Position numbers and translations under genes: made by a program. Under the pieces are notes generated by a model. That model was not told the DNA's origin and searched no databases. It saw nothing but the letters and a program-made list of their open reading frames with translations. 64,000 nt of DNA from JAPOUP01 sp965201085 (GTDB lineage Bacteria; Pseudomonadota; Alphaproteobacteria; Rhodobacterales; Rhodobacteraceae). The stretch covers positions 868,001-932,000 of the forward strand of contig CBDAVS010000025.1 of NCBI GenBank assembly GCA_965201085.1, written 5' to 3'. Position 1 is the stretch's first letter. The number at the start of each line of letters is the position of its first letter. Shown here piece after piece: positions 8,736 through 19,227 of the stretch.

Positions 8736-9625
8736 CTCCGCTCCAGATCCTGGCCAACCGCCGCGAGAATTTCGGGGTGGCCGACCCCTTTGATCAACCT
8801 GTCGCCGTTTCTGATCGCCAGGTGATCCACGCCGTCTTCCAGCCGGGCAACCAATTCGGGCCGAGGGGTGTTCGGTCCGAACACCGACGCGTCATCAGCC
8901 ACATCGCCTTCCACCGCGATTTCCGAGGCGGACAGGTATTTCAGGGTCGAAATGGAACTGACAAAGCGGGCCACATATTCGGTTTCAGGATGTAGAACGA
9001 TACTTTCCGGTGTCCCGATCTGGTCGATCCGACCATCCTTCATCACCGCGATCCGATGACCAACACGCATCGCTTCGTCCGGATCGTGGATGATGAACAG
9101 GGTCGTCTTACCTGCCCTTTCCGAAGGCTCCGGAAACTCGTCCCGCAGATTCCACCGGATCAGCGGATCAAGCGCACTGAAGGGTTCATCCATCAGCAGT
9201 ATATCCGGATCCGCTGCCAATGCCCGCTCCAGACCGACGCGTTGCTGCATACCTCCAGACAGTTCATCGGGGTACCGGGCACCCCAATCCGCCAGACCCA
9301 CGGTTGACAGGGAGGTTTCCGCCGTCTCACGGCAGGTCTTCCTGTACGCTCCCTGAACCTCAATAACGTAGGCGACATTGCCCGCGATCGTCTTGTGCGG
9401 CCAAAGCGCCATGTGCTGAAAAACCATGCCGATCTTTCCCGGGCGAAGGATGCGCAATTCCCGGTTCTCCAGACCCATCACGTCGTGGCCATCGACAATG
9501 ACCGTTCCCGAGGTCGGCTCGATCAACCGGTTCATATGTCGGAGAAGAGTCGATTTGCCAGAGCCGGAAAGCCCCATGATGCAAATGTGCGACCGATCAC
9601 ATAGGTGACGTTTTGGACCGGGCAC
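8732..9625 (-). pseudogene. proV: Glycine betaine/proline ABC transporter ATPase (ProV-like), N-terminus lost
   Basis: This is the ATP-binding subunit of an osmoprotectant uptake system. The Walker A motif GLSGSGKST, the Q-loop region MVFQHMALWPH, the signature LSGGMQQRV, Walker B ILLMDEPFSALDPLIR and the H-loop FIIHDPDEAM are all present. C-terminal regulatory sequence follows. Normal ProV has about 50 residues before Walker A. Here only 18 unrelated ones remain, because the 5' end is replaced by sequence next to an IS481-like remnant. Together with the broken permease this makes the transporter non-functional. A partial ATPase could still be made, but it would have no channel. Confidence 0.8.
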
Positions 9626-9661
9626 GTTGGTTACGGTTTGCCGGGACTCCTGGCGGCTTCT

Positions 9662-10588
9662 TCACCTTGATACGATGCGTTCGGTTTTTGTGATCATGCG
9701 GCCCGGGAGGATCGGACCAAAGCGCACTTCGAACCCGTCCTCGCCAACCTCGAACAGCCCGACAGGTTCACGCTTGGGCAGCGCGGATACGAACGGCGTG
9801 TTTCCACGCCGGCGGATTGCACCTTCGGTTCGCGCACGGCGGATATGATCGGCCTTGAGATAGCCGGGCGGTCCCGACCTGCCGTCCCGGATGCGAGGGC
9901 CTGGGGTGTAGACCTTCGCCGGTGGAATCTGACCCGGCGCCTCGTGCGGACGCTCGTGGTTGAAGATGTGTTCGAATCTGGTGAGACGTCCCTTCTGACC
10001 CACCGATGTCGCTGAAGCCAGCGTTGCGGCCCCACATCCGAGGGTAAGGTGCGTTCTCTCATGGCGACCATTCCGTCGTGGTTGCCCCAGTCGGATACGT
10101 TCCGGCGGAACGCCCGTCCTGATCGGATGGACACCCATTCCGGATAATCCGCCCGCGGCGGTCGTTCCGAATGGCGGGCCATTATCAGAGCGAACGGTTT
10201 TGGGCGGTCCGTAATCTCGGACCACGATGGTCACGGGCGGCCAAACCGTGTCGAAATCGGGGCGGGCAACAGGCTCGCGGGTGAACGGATACCGGCTCGT
10301 CGCATCCGGCAGGGTGAAAGGTTCGCATCGCCGTCCGTCGCCTGTGCGCCACCGGCCTCCGAAGTCCGTGCACCAAACATCATCCGGGCCCGGAGCTTCC
10401 GCGAACGGATGTTCCATTGGTGGCACGCGGCGTCTCGGCCGCCCCGGTCTCACCGATCCTTCGCGCTTCGGAATCCCGCCAATTGCCGAGGCTGCGCGCC
10501 AGGTGCGTTCCGGGTGGTCCAGTTCCAACCGGGCCCGGAGCTTCCGTGGCCCCCACGCCGGATGCCTGCGTCTTAAAGTTTGACACAT
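9662..10588 (-). pseudogene. IS481-family transposase, 5' end removed
   Basis: The rve-type DDE core is recognisable. HPAWGPRKLRARL is the end of the helix-turn-helix region, and WCTDFGG carries the first aspartate. VRSDNGPPF carries the second, and QPRRNGRHERTHLTL carries the glutamate. FNHERPHEAPGQ follows. The N-terminal DNA-binding half is missing because a decayed IS5-family element begins at 10576, so no normal start remains. Its left end probably lies between 9626 and 9661, next to the truncated proV. Confidence 0.75.
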
Positions 10589-11565
10589 AAGTCACTGATT
10601 CAATCAACCGTTTGGTTCCGGGGGTTAACTTCCGCGCCACGCGGCGGATGGGGAACCGGCAGGCGGCGGGCGGGCGTTCGTGCCTCGCGCACGCCCGAAC
10701 CGGTGGTGCGGGATGCCTCACCCCGGAGGCCAGCGGGCTGTCGCCGAGCCTTTCGCAGTCCTTCGACAGGCGGCGGCGACGGCCCATTCAGGCGAAGGTC
10801 CACTCCACCACCCGGCGGCGGTGGAAGACCGTGAACCCTTTGACATCCTCCGGTTTTTCGACGGTCCCGATGATGTCCGCCGGACCCGTTCCGTCAGGGC
10901 GTCCGCGCGGCTTCGGGCCGGGGTGGCCGCCGTCGGCCAAGGGTCCGCGCACGTCCGGGGCCGTCAACGGCGGCTTCGCGATGACATCCGGTGCGCCGTC
11001 CCGGTCCCGGTTGCCGGCCGCATGGACCATGACGGTGACCGGCGTTCCCCCGACGTCCACCGCGACGGTCCGCTTCCGGCCCCTCACCTTCCCGCCCGCG
11101 TGGTGGCGGCGGGGTCCGCCGCTCCCGGCGGTCCTCACCGACCGGCCGTCGATGGCGGCGGTCGGTTCCGGCGAACGCCCCGCGCGCTGTCGGGCGGGGT
11201 CCCGCAGGGGGTCGGGACATGCCCGGCGGACCGCTCCGGCACCGGGCGTGGAAACGGTTCCGGTCGGTGGAATACGGTGGATATCGGTGGGTAGGGCGCG
11301 CCACCGGCGGCCGGTCGACAGGATGTACCGGCCTCCGTCGAATACCGCCCGGAGGCCGGTCCCGCGGGGCCGCCCCATATTCCCCCGCTTCGGCGGCATC
11401 GGCCCAACGATGGCCCGTCCGTCGGATCGCTTTGACGGCGGTCGTTCGCCCGATCGCGCGGTGCCGGGCGGTCCTGTCCCGTGGCATGGCTGTCTCCGGA
11501 TCCGGGTGTTTTCACCAACCGGAATGCCACATCATGCGGGACCGCCCAGCTCATGGAACAAGCTC
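10576..11565 (-). mobile_element. Decayed IS5-family element related to the intact copy at 20999
   Basis: The ends (AAGTTTG..CATAAGT at 10576-10592, and the complement at 11549-11565) resemble the terminal repeats of the intact element at 20999-21956. Internally the transposase can be followed in pieces on the minus strand: MGRPRGTGLRAVFDGGRYIL, then GGPRRHHAGGKVRGRKR and DVKGFTVFHRRRVVEWTFA. At least two frameshifts separate them. This copy is much richer in GC than the intact one. It sits inside the IS481-like transposase gene. Confidence 0.7.
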
Positions 11566-12137
11566 CCAGGCCAGGGCCCATCTGCAGGAGACGGTTTTCA
11601 GCGTCATTCAGTCTAGCCCGGCGCCGGAGCGGTCAGAACCGGTTGAACCTCTATCCGCTCACGAACCCGACGGGCAAATCCTGCGGGTGGGTGCAATCGA
11701 CCGGGTGTGTCTTGATGCCCATTCCGGATAGCTCGGTTCCACAGATGCGGCATTCCGCCGTCCGGTCCCGCTCCCCGCGGCGTACCGCGGGATCCGCTAG
11801 CGCTCCCGAAGGGGTGATGTCGCCAGGAAATGCCGGTCCGGCGGCAGGACAGGCCGGAATCCGCCACGCCGGTGGACCGACGGGCGCTCCTCCAATTGAC
11901 GGAGGGGCGGACCCTTGGCGGGATACGCTTTCCACCCGGCGGATCCGGAGGCCGGGTTCCGACCGGCCGGTCGGAACTTCCCGCCGCATCGTCCTTCGGA
12001 CTGTTTTTCATTCAGCCGGGGATGCCGTGGACGGTCCCGTTCGGACATCCCCTCCTTTATTTCGGCCAAGGCGACGCGCGGCCGGCTCGGCGGGCACGGC
12101 CCTGCGCCACCTGCCGGTCTCGGCCGTCCGCTCCGCT
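11566..12137. other. Unassigned stretch between IS remnant and autotransporter
   Basis: No convincing gene was found. The minus strand has a GC-rich open frame (11651-11989) ending in a segment with ECRICGTEL and four nearby cysteines. It has no recognisable family, and its composition looks like the chance open frames of GC-rich DNA. It may hold the lost 5' part of the IS481 element or another decayed IS. Confidence 0.4.
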
Positions 12138-15100
12138 TCATGGCAAGGTCATCGACCGACGCCACCGTCGCGGCCATGTGACGTCGCAGGGCCGGCGACG
12201 GCCGAGTTCCAGACCGACGCCGTGCCCGGGCGCCGCCCCGCCGCGCTCCCTGCGTTTCGCTTCCACACCGAACGAAAGACCGGCCGCGCCCGCCTCCAGG
12301 ACAAGGCGCCAGCCGAGACTGTAGTCCCGGGACCCGCGCGCGAAACCGAGCCCGAGGGCAGGGCCCGCCGTGAGGCGCCCGCCGAAGGCGGGGAGACCGT
12401 ACGCGGCCTGCGCCGACCAGCGGTCCGCGGCCTCGCCCGCCGCGCGCCCATGGAGCGGCTCCGCCGCGAACAGCGCGTCGAGCCCGTCCCCGGACCGTCC
12501 GCCCGTCTCCCGGCGCAGGCCGAGCGACAGGCCGCGCCCGCTCCCGGGGTCCGCGTCATAGCCGAGCGCGGCGGAGAAGCCGCGCTCCCGGCGCCCGTCC
12601 GACCGGTGGGCGAGCAGGGTGCGTCCCGAGAGGTCGAGCGAGAGGCCGAGCCGGGGCGCCTCCCAGGCGACGCCGCCGCCCAGTTCGACCCCCAGGCCTC
12701 TTCCGGCGTCGCCGCCGTCGTGGCGTATCCCCGCCTCCGCTCTCGGGGTGAAGCCGCCGCCGTCCTCCAGCGGAACGCTCCAGCGCCCCTCGAGCCCCAG
12801 CCTGAGCCGCGTCACCTCGGATTCCGACGCCGCAAGGGTGCCGCCGGTCGCCACCACCCGCGCCGATCCGGTCCGCGACCACAGCGCGTCGGAGACGAGC
12901 GCGAGCGCCGGTCCGCGCGCCGCCTGCGGCGCCAGCAGGTCGCCCCGCAGTCCGGCGGCCATCATGCTCCAGTCCAGGTCGGCCTTCATCGCGGTCCCGC
13001 CCTCCGGGGTGAGCGTCATCGTGCCGGTGCCGTGGCCCGCCGCGCCCCATAGCCCGAGCCGCTCCGATGCCCGCAGGGATGCGTAGGGAACGACGCCGCC
13101 GAGCGACGCCTCCATCGCGCCCGACATCTCCTCGCCGTCGTCATCGTAGCTGTAGCGGCCCTCTCCGTCGCTCCAGGCGAGGGCGACCCCCCCGAGCCAG
13201 TCCCCGCCGCCGTAATCGACGCCGAGCATCGCCGTCGCGACCGTGCCGTCCAGGTCCGCCGCGCCGGCCCCCGCGTCGAAGCCCGACCGCGCCCCCCGGG
13301 CCCAAAGCGCCATGCTGGCGCCCGACCCGTCGCGCTCGCCGGTCAGGGCGAAGCCGCTGGCGGTCAGCGCTTCGACCACCGTCATCGCGCGTCCGCCGGG
13401 ACGCGACAGCGCCCCGTCCCGGTCGCCGGGAACCGTCGGCGGGCCGGAGAGGAGGATCCTCTCCCCGGACCGCGCCCCGCCGCGTTCGAGGGGCATTCCG
13501 GCCAGCGTGCCCCGCGCGCCGGGCGCGCGGTCCGCCGACAGGCGCCGGGCCACCCCGTCGAGCGCATGCTCCGCCACCGTGCGGCCGAAATGCGCCAGCC
13601 ACGCCCCCGGCAGCGGGTCGCTGTTGAGGATCGTCCCAACCGCCTCATCATCCCCGAGAACCGCCCCGCGCGCATCCGACAGCACCACCCGGAACGTCTC
13701 GCCCGGGTCGTCGTGGGCGTCGTCCAGGGTCCTCACCCGAACCGTTCTGGACGTGTCGCCCGGCGCGAAGACCAGCTCGCCGTCGCCGGCCTCGTAGTCC
13801 TCGCCCGCCCGCGCCGTCCCCGGCTCGGTGCGCCAGCGCACCCGCGCCTCGCGCGTCGAGACCGAAGAGAGCGTGACCACGAACTCCAGAACGTCCCCCT
13901 CGTCGCCCTCCGCGTCGCCGACCGACAGCACCGGTGACGGCGTGCCGGTGGCGGTGACCCGCGTGCCCGCCCGCACGCCGTCATCCGCCGCGTTGCGCGT
14001 GTCCACCCGCACCACATAGGTCGTGCCGTTTTCAAGACCGGTGATGTCGTAGGAGGTGCCGTCCACTTCGTTGACGGGCGACAGCCTGTGGCCCGGACCT
14101 TTCTTCCGCCAGCGCACGCTGTAGCCGCTCGGGGCGCTGCTCGCCGGCGTCCACAGCAGATCCAGCGATCCATCGCCCGGAACGACCTGCAGGTTGGCCG
14201 CCTTCGTGGGCGGCGCATCATGCGCTGGCGGGCGCTCTGACTGACCGCCGACGATCTTCGGGAAGGTAATGGTCGCCGTCGCCGTCTGCGTGCGCCCGTC
14301 CTTGGTGCCGGTGGCGGTCACCGTGACCGGTGTGGGGCCTGATCTCTGAGCGGACGGTTGGCCGGTGATGGCGCCGGTGCCGGAGTCGAACTCCAGACCC
14401 GACGGCAGATCGCCCGTCACCCCGTAGGTGATTCTCGAACCGTCCTCGAAGTTCACGAGATTCGGCGTCATGGCCTCGATTTCCGTGTCCACGGTCAACC
14501 CGGTCGGCGGCGCCGGATAGCTCAGGCCCGCCACATGCACCTCGAAGTGGACGATGTCGTACTTCCTGGGCACGGCATCATCCTGCACCGTCACGGTGAA
14601 GGTGGCTGTGCGGCCCGCCAGCCGCGGCGTCACCCGCACCGTGCCCGTGCCCGAAACGAGCGCCGTTCTTGTTGGCAGTCTCGGCGTGACGTCGAGCACT
14701 TCTGGATCGCGGATTGGCAGGGAGGCGTAGTAGAGGAGGTCATCGCCATCAGCGTCGCTCGCCGACACCGTCAGGTCAAACGGCATTCCCGGCGAGGCAT
14801 AGGTGGGCCCGGTCGGCCTGGTTATCCCGGGCGCGTTCGGGTTGGTTTCCGTGCCACCGTTCACCTTGCGGTTCGGATCGTCCGGCAGGGCCGGGTGGGA
14901 CAGGTCCAGACCGGCAGCGGGGTCCGACTCGCTGACGATCCTGCCGCCATTGAGACTGATGGCGTTGGCCGCGATGCTGATGCCGTTCAAATCCACGTCG
15001 CCCACCTTCACCTGATAGTTGGCGTATAAGGCGTCTTCCCGCAATCCCGCCCTGAATAACGGAACCTGCCTGACCGCATCGTCCGCGTCGCCGATCTTCA

Positions 15101-16292
15101 GGCCGATGGTCGGTCTTCCGCCCGAGACATCCATGACGATCGGCATTTCGAAATCAATCCCGATCTGGATCCTCTCGCCCACCTGATAGGTACCGGTGCG
15201 GTCCAACGGCGGGTTGAAGCTGTAGTGGATGGCGCTGATGACGGGGCCGGACGGCGGACTGCCCGGCCGTTGGTTCTCCATCTCGGCCGCCGCGCCGTCC
15301 GGCAGCCCGGCCGCGGTCGCCGTCACCGACACCGTGTAGGCAAGGGCCGAATTCAGCATCAGCCAGGTTGCGGTCGTGCCGTCGATCTGGTAGGCGGGAA
15401 TCCGCACGGTGCCACCCGTATGCAAGACATGGGCCTCGTACCCCGTCGCCCCGGGCACCGCCGTCCAGGTTGCCGTCAACCCGTTCACGATCCGCGTCAC
15501 CGTTAAACCGGAGGGCATCGCCAGGTCCGTCACCGTTAAACCGGCCGGCGTGCCCTGCACCGCCGACTGGGTGCCCCTCAGCGCCTTGCCGGCGGTGTCC
15601 AGCTTGTCCACCCGCACCACATAGGTCGTGCCGTTGTCAAGGCCGGTGATCGTGTAGCTCGTGCCGGATTTCACCGTTTGGCGCGACAGGAACCCGGAGC
15701 CCTTCTCCTTCACCCGCCAGCGCACCAGATAGCCCCCGGGCGCGTCATCCGCCGCCGTCCAGCTCACCGCAAGCGAGCCGTCGCGCGCCTCGGCCGCGAG
15801 CCCGCGCACCCTGGGCACCGGCCCCACCCGATGGCCCGTGTCCACCCCCTCATGCATCAGATTCGCCCCGACCGGATTGCCGCCAGTGCTGGAAATTCCG
15901 TTGCCGTTGTCCTTCAGGCTGTTCTCCTTGACCCGGACCGGCCCGGAATCCCCCGCCGCCACCCGGTAACGGAAGCGGATCACACCGTCGTACAGGCCTC
16001 TTTCCACCGCGTCCCGCTCCCGGTCCCCGATGACCAGCGTGATCGTCGGGTTGTCCCCCGACTGGTCGCTCAAACGCACGTCCTCGCTGAACGTCACCGA
16101 CACCCAGATATCGTCACCCTCTTCGTAGGGACCGCCCGAATAGGGATCGCCGTCGTTCTGGCCTTTGATCAGATTGATCTCCGTCACCGTCGGGGCGGGT
16201 GCCTGCGCCTGCGCGGCGGTGGGGAGCAGACCGGCGAGGAGCGCCGTGCCGGCAAGCAGCGCGGCGGCTAACCGGATGAACCCCCTGCGGCG
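12138..16292 (-). CDS. Large autotransporter-like surface protein with FN3 and Calx-beta domains
   Basis: The reading encodes a Sec signal peptide (RRRGFIRLAAALLAGTALLA, then AQAQA) at its start and a C-terminal outer-membrane beta-barrel of about 450 residues. The passenger holds, in order, a domain starting TEINLIKG, two fibronectin type III repeats (each with the NGTTYVVRVD-like strand or its variant), a second copy of the first domain type, and two Ig/cadherin-like domains (SASDADGDDL, then SGLEFDSGTGAITGQPS). A third FN3 domain and a Calx-beta domain (GDEGDVLEFVVTLS to DDPGETFRVVLSD) follow. This fits a cell-surface adhesin. No conventional start codon exists in frame between the stop at 16338-16340 and the signal peptide, and GTG 16187 would omit the signal. 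The last 17 residues after GVGLELG do not look like a terminal barrel strand, so the 3' end may also be altered. Confidence 0.8.
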   Translation of the reverse strand, partial: RRRGFIRLAAALLAGTALLAGLLPTAAQAQAPAPTVTEINLIKGQNDGDPYSGGPYEEGDDIWVSVTFSEDVRLSDQSGDNPTITLVIGDRERDAVERGLYDGVIRFRYRVAAGDSGPVRVKENSLKDNGNGISSTGGNPVGANLMHEGVDTGHRVGPVPRVRGLAAEARDGSLAVSWTAADDAPGGYLVRWRVKEKGSGFLSRQTVKSGTSYTITGLDNGTTYVVRVDKLDTAGKALRGTQSAVQGTPAGLTVTDLAMPSGLTVTRIVNGLTATWTAVPGATGYEAHVLHTGGTVRIPAYQIDGTTATWLMLNSALAYTVSVTATAAGLPDGAAAEMENQRPGSPPSGPVISAIHYSFNPPLDRTGTYQVGERIQIGIDFEMPIVMDVSGGRPTIGLKIGDADDAVRQVPLFRAGLREDALYANYQVKVGDVDLNGISIAANAISLNGGRIVSESDPAAGLDLSHPALPDDPNRKVNGGTETNPNAPGITRPTGPTYASPGMPFDLTVSASDADGDDLLYYASLPIRDPEVLDVTPRLPTRTALVSGTGTVRVTPRLAGRTATFTVTVQDDAVPRKYDIVHFEVHVAGLSYPAPPTGLTVDTEIEAMTPNLVNFEDGSRITYGVTGDLPSGLEFDSGTGAITGQPSAQRSGPTPVTVTATGTKDGRTQTATATITFPKIVGGQSERPPAHDAPPTKAANLQVVPGDGSLDLLWTPASSAPSGYSVRWRKKGPGHRLSPVNEVDGTSYDITGLENGTTYVVRVDTRNAADDGVRAGTRVTATGTPSPVLSVGDAEGDEGDVLEFVVTLSSVSTREARVRWRTEPGTARAGEDYEAGDGELVFAPGDTSRTVRVRTLDDAHDDPGETFRVVLSDARGAVLGDDEAVGTILNSDPLPGAWLAHFGRTVAEHALDGVARRLSADRAPGARGTLAGMPLERGGARSGERILLSGPPTVPGDRDGALSRPGGRAMTVVEALTASGFALTGERDGSGASMALWARGARSGFDAGAGAADLDGTVATAMLGVDYGGGDWLGGVALAWSDGEGRYSYDDDGEEMSGAMEASLGGVVPYASLRASERLGLWGAAGHGTGTMTLTPEGGTAMKADLDWSMMAAGLRGDLLAPQAARGPALALVSDALWSRTGSARVVATGGTLAASESEVTRLRLGLEGRWSVPLEDGGGFTPRAEAGIRHDGGDAGRGLGVELGGGVAWEAPRLGLSLDLSGRTLLAHRSDGRRERGFSAALGYDADPGSGRGLSLGLRRETGGRSGDGLDALFAAEPLHGRAAGEAADRWSAQAAYGLPAFGGRLTAGPALGLGFARGSRDYSLGWRLVLEAGAAGLSFGVEAKRRERGGAAPGHGVGLELGRRRPCDVTWPRRWRRSMTLP

Positions 16293-16328
16293 GGGCGCCG
16301 CAGGCGGGACTTGCCGCGCCGGGCTTCC

Positions 16329-16337
16329 GGGGGGGGG
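16329..16337. repeat. Nine-base C/G homopolymer before the autotransporter signal peptide
   Basis: The minus strand reads C9 directly after an in-frame TAG and 15 codons before the signal peptide. ATG codons at 16434 and 16450 lie upstream in the other two frames. Loss of one base would connect the 16434 start to the signal peptide, and gain of one would connect the 16450 start. This is the configuration of slipped-strand phase-variation switches. Confidence 0.5.
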
Positions 16338-16457
16338 CTAGAACCGAAACCAGGAAAGGAACGAGCCGGGCAGCCGTCCCCGAACCCCATCCGAAAACCG
16401 CCGTCGCCGCATTGGCCGTGCCACGTTCCATCATCCCATCCTCGCTTCATGCTCCAT

Positions 16458-17063
16458 AAGGACAGCGACCCTTCCGGACCGCCTGGAGCCGTCCCTACGG
16501 GCGTTCCGACGGATCATCAAGCGGCTTTTGGACAGCGTGTCGCTCCTGACGCCGGAGCTTCCGGCGGAGATCGGCGGGACGGTCGTGGAGAGGGGCCATG
16601 AGGTTCCCGGAAGAAAGCCTGGTGCCGCGTTGCGCGGGCGGTGCATGATACACGACGTGTCGCGGGCCTGCGGGGGGCCGGGGCCGCACGGCTGGCGGCA
16701 GAAGGAGTATCCCTGCGGAAAGCTCCGCGGGCTCTGCCCCGGCGTCGCCAGGCCGAGGTTCGCCGGTTCCCGTCCGGGGGACGTGGAGGCGCTTGTGGAA
16801 CTGGCGCTGGAACCCGCCGACAGGGCGGAGCGGAGCCGCGCGGGGATCGACACCATGCCGGGAGTGCCGGACAGCATCCGGGGCTTCATCGGCCATGTCA
16901 GGCATCAGGCGGACCTGACCGGGCGGCGGATCCTCAAAGGCGAGACGGTCCCCCGCCACGGGAAGGTGCACCCGATCCTCAACCCGCACACCCGCTGGAT
17001 ACCGAAGGGCAGGGCCGCGTCCCTGACATTGAAATCCCTTCCGTTGATCCGCAGGACTGAAAC
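16458..17063 (+). mobile_element. ISNCY-like transposase fragment, decayed
   Basis: The translation reads FRRIIKRLLDSVSLLTPELP, then VVERGHEVPGRKPGAALRGRC, and after a damaged centre GRRILKGETVPRHGKV and NPHTRWIPKGRA. This matches the N-terminal half of a family of ISNCY transposases as I remember them. The DDE core and both element ends are missing. It abuts a truncated gene on the minus strand at about 17100. Confidence 0.6.
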
Positions 17064-17099
17064 GGTCGTGAGCACACCGGGGCCTGCTGCTGACGGTTG

Positions 17100-17510
17100 A
17101 CGGGGCGGTACACACGGTTGTTCAGGAAAAGCAGACCTGAATAGTCGGTGATTATGTCTCCGTTGGGCAGTGTCGTGGTGATGTAACCCAACGAAAGGGG
17201 CAGCACGGCACCGGGCGTGTTCTCATCCCGGTATTCGCATTCCGTCCCGACATGTGTCGCACCGGGGCAGGTCGGGGTCGTTTCCCGGCATCTGGAACAG
17301 TTCTTTATCCGATCGCTCCAGACCGAAACGCTGATCACGTCATACGGGTCGGAATGCGGTGCGCAGGGTGTGATCGTCGGAGTGACGAACCGCTCGGTGC
17401 CCGGCTTCAACAGCACGCTCTGTTTCTCGCCGGCGCTGATCGCCACCCCGGACGCTATCGACCGGATAACCGATGCGGTCGACGCCGCGCTCGCGCGTGT
17501 ATTCAGCTGA
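17100..17510 (-). pseudogene. Fragment of an exported or pilus-like hypothetical protein
   Basis: The minus-strand reading contains SVLLKPGTERFVTPTITPCA, SVSVWSDRIKNC and YITTTLPNGDIITDYSGLLFLNNRVYRP. These blocks are Thr/Ser/Cys-rich and look like a real extracytoplasmic protein rather than chance sequence. Six or so cysteines could form disulfides. I do not recognise the family, and a pilus-assembly (TadE-like) protein is only a guess. The 3' end stops where the ISNCY fragment begins. The upstream continuation, open to 17749, overlaps the tauR promoter and looks non-coding, so the 5' end is also uncertain. Confidence 0.4.
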
Positions 17511-17648
17511 GCCGGCGACAACGCCTGCCCATCCGTGCGGGTCGGCGTTACGGCGAACCGCTCCGGGTGATTTCGCCGGTCCGCGGGGCTGGGATTGCGG
17601 CATCGTTTGAGGTAAGCTCCGGCCATGTGCTGACCGAGGCCGGAAACA

Positions 17649-19103
17649 TGGCGATCCCCGCCGAGAGCTTCTTTCTTGATCCCGATTACAGGGGTACGCT
17701 GCAACAGCAGATCCGGCAGCTTGTCACCGAAGGCATACTGGTCGGGCACCTGCGGCCCGGAGACCGGATGCCCTCGACACGCCGGCTTGCGTCACGGCTT
17801 GGCGTAAGCAGGGTCACCGGTCACCCTGGCTTATGCCGAACTGGTGTCGAATGGCCTTCTGGGTTCGCGTGACCGGTCGGGATATTACGTGTCCGCGAAC
17901 GCACCTCGACCGCCCGCTGTCCAACCGGACCAAGGGGGTCGGCGGCTGGATGGGGACGGAGTGGACTGGAGCCGGGCCATCGGGAAAAGGTTCTCCGGCT
18001 GGCGGCGGCCCGTACGGCCGCCGGACTGGCAGGGCTATCGCTATCCGTTCATATACGGGCAGGCGGACGCGTCTTTGTTCGATCACCAGAACTGGCGCCT
18101 CTGTGCACTCAAAGCGCTCGGGCGCAGGGAGTTCAGTACTCTGACCGCCGATTATTACGAGCGCGATGACGGGGAACTTGTTGGCTTCATCGTCAGGCAT
18201 ATACTGCCCAGACGCGGAATCGCCGTCTGTCCCGGTGAGGTGCTTTTGACTCTCGGTGCCCAGAACGCGCTCTGGCTCGCGGCTCAGGTGCTGCTGAACC
18301 AGCGCCGGGTCGCGGCGATCGAGAATCCATGCTATCCCGGACTGCGTGAAATACTTCAGCAGACACATTGCCGGGTCGTACCGGTCGATGTCGACGGGGA
18401 TGGCCTTCCACCGGATGCGCTGCCTTCGGCCACAGATGTCGTATTCACCACAACCAGCCATCACTGTCCTACCAACGCGACCATGCCTGTGGCGCGCAGG
18501 AGGTGGCTTCTTGAATGCGCGGAGCGTGACGGATTTGTCGTTGTTGAGGATGATTACGAGTTTGAGATATCGTCTCCCCGATTTTCTGCGCCGGCGCTGA
18601 AATCCCTGGATCGGGCCGGAGCGGTGGTCTATATCGGATCCTTCTCAAAATCGCTCTTTCCCGGGCTGCGACTCGGCTATCTTGTGGGGGCTGAACCGTT
18701 CATCCGGGAAGCGAGGGCGCTCCGGGGACTGGTGCTCCGTCATCCGCCGGGACAGATCCAGCGGACTGTGGCGCATTTCCTGGGCCTGGGTCACTACGAT
18801 GCCCAGATCAGGCGGGTCGGCGAGGCATATGGCAGGCGACGTCAGGTGATGGCTCTCGCGATTCGCGGGCACGGTCTTAAACCGGCGGGAGTGAACACGA
18901 CGGAGCTTGCGTTTGATTTACGTGCAACGGGCGTTCTGATCGAACCGGGACGGGTGTTTTTTGGACCGCGGGACGGGAACCGTTCACATTACCGTCTCGC
19001 CTACAGCTCGATTCCCGAATCGCGGATCCCCGAAGGAATTGCATTGATCGCGGAAGCGATCCATAACGGGTGCCGGCCGTCGCTGGATGGAGGATGGCGG
19101 TGA
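17649..19103 (+). pseudogene. tauR: MocR/GntR-family regulator, TauR-like, frameshifted
   Basis: The N-terminus is a GntR winged helix (TLQQQIRQLVTEGILVGHLR, then GDRMPSTRRLASRLGVSR). An aminotransferase-like domain follows, with the PLP-lysine region YIGSFSKSLFPGLRLGY. A single extra base in the GGTCACCGGTCACC stretch near 17816-17826 breaks the frame between the helix and TLAYAEL. The region before GVLIEPGRVFF also looks shortened compared with the family. TauR regulators activate taurine catabolism genes, and the adjacent xsc remnant supports this assignment. As sequenced, no full-length regulator can be made. Confidence 0.8.
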
Positions 19104-19227
19104 CGTGCGATGGATCTGGACCGATGGCACCTGTCCAGCTGGCCCTACCGGTCCGGCCTGGCATGGTAACCCGGATGTACCAGGGGCGTGGTCCGTGGGG
19201 CCACAGCCTTGTCAAGGAGACCTTTCG

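Noticed and set aside
11651..11989. A Cys-containing frame that might be a zinc-binding protein.
   Set aside because: The composition is chance-like and there is no start signal or family. It is kept only as an unassigned stretch.
11481..13052. A 523-residue plus-strand frame opposite the autotransporter barrel.
   Set aside because: Extreme Arg/Pro/Ala composition, no family, and it is antisense to a clear beta-barrel. It is a frame artefact.
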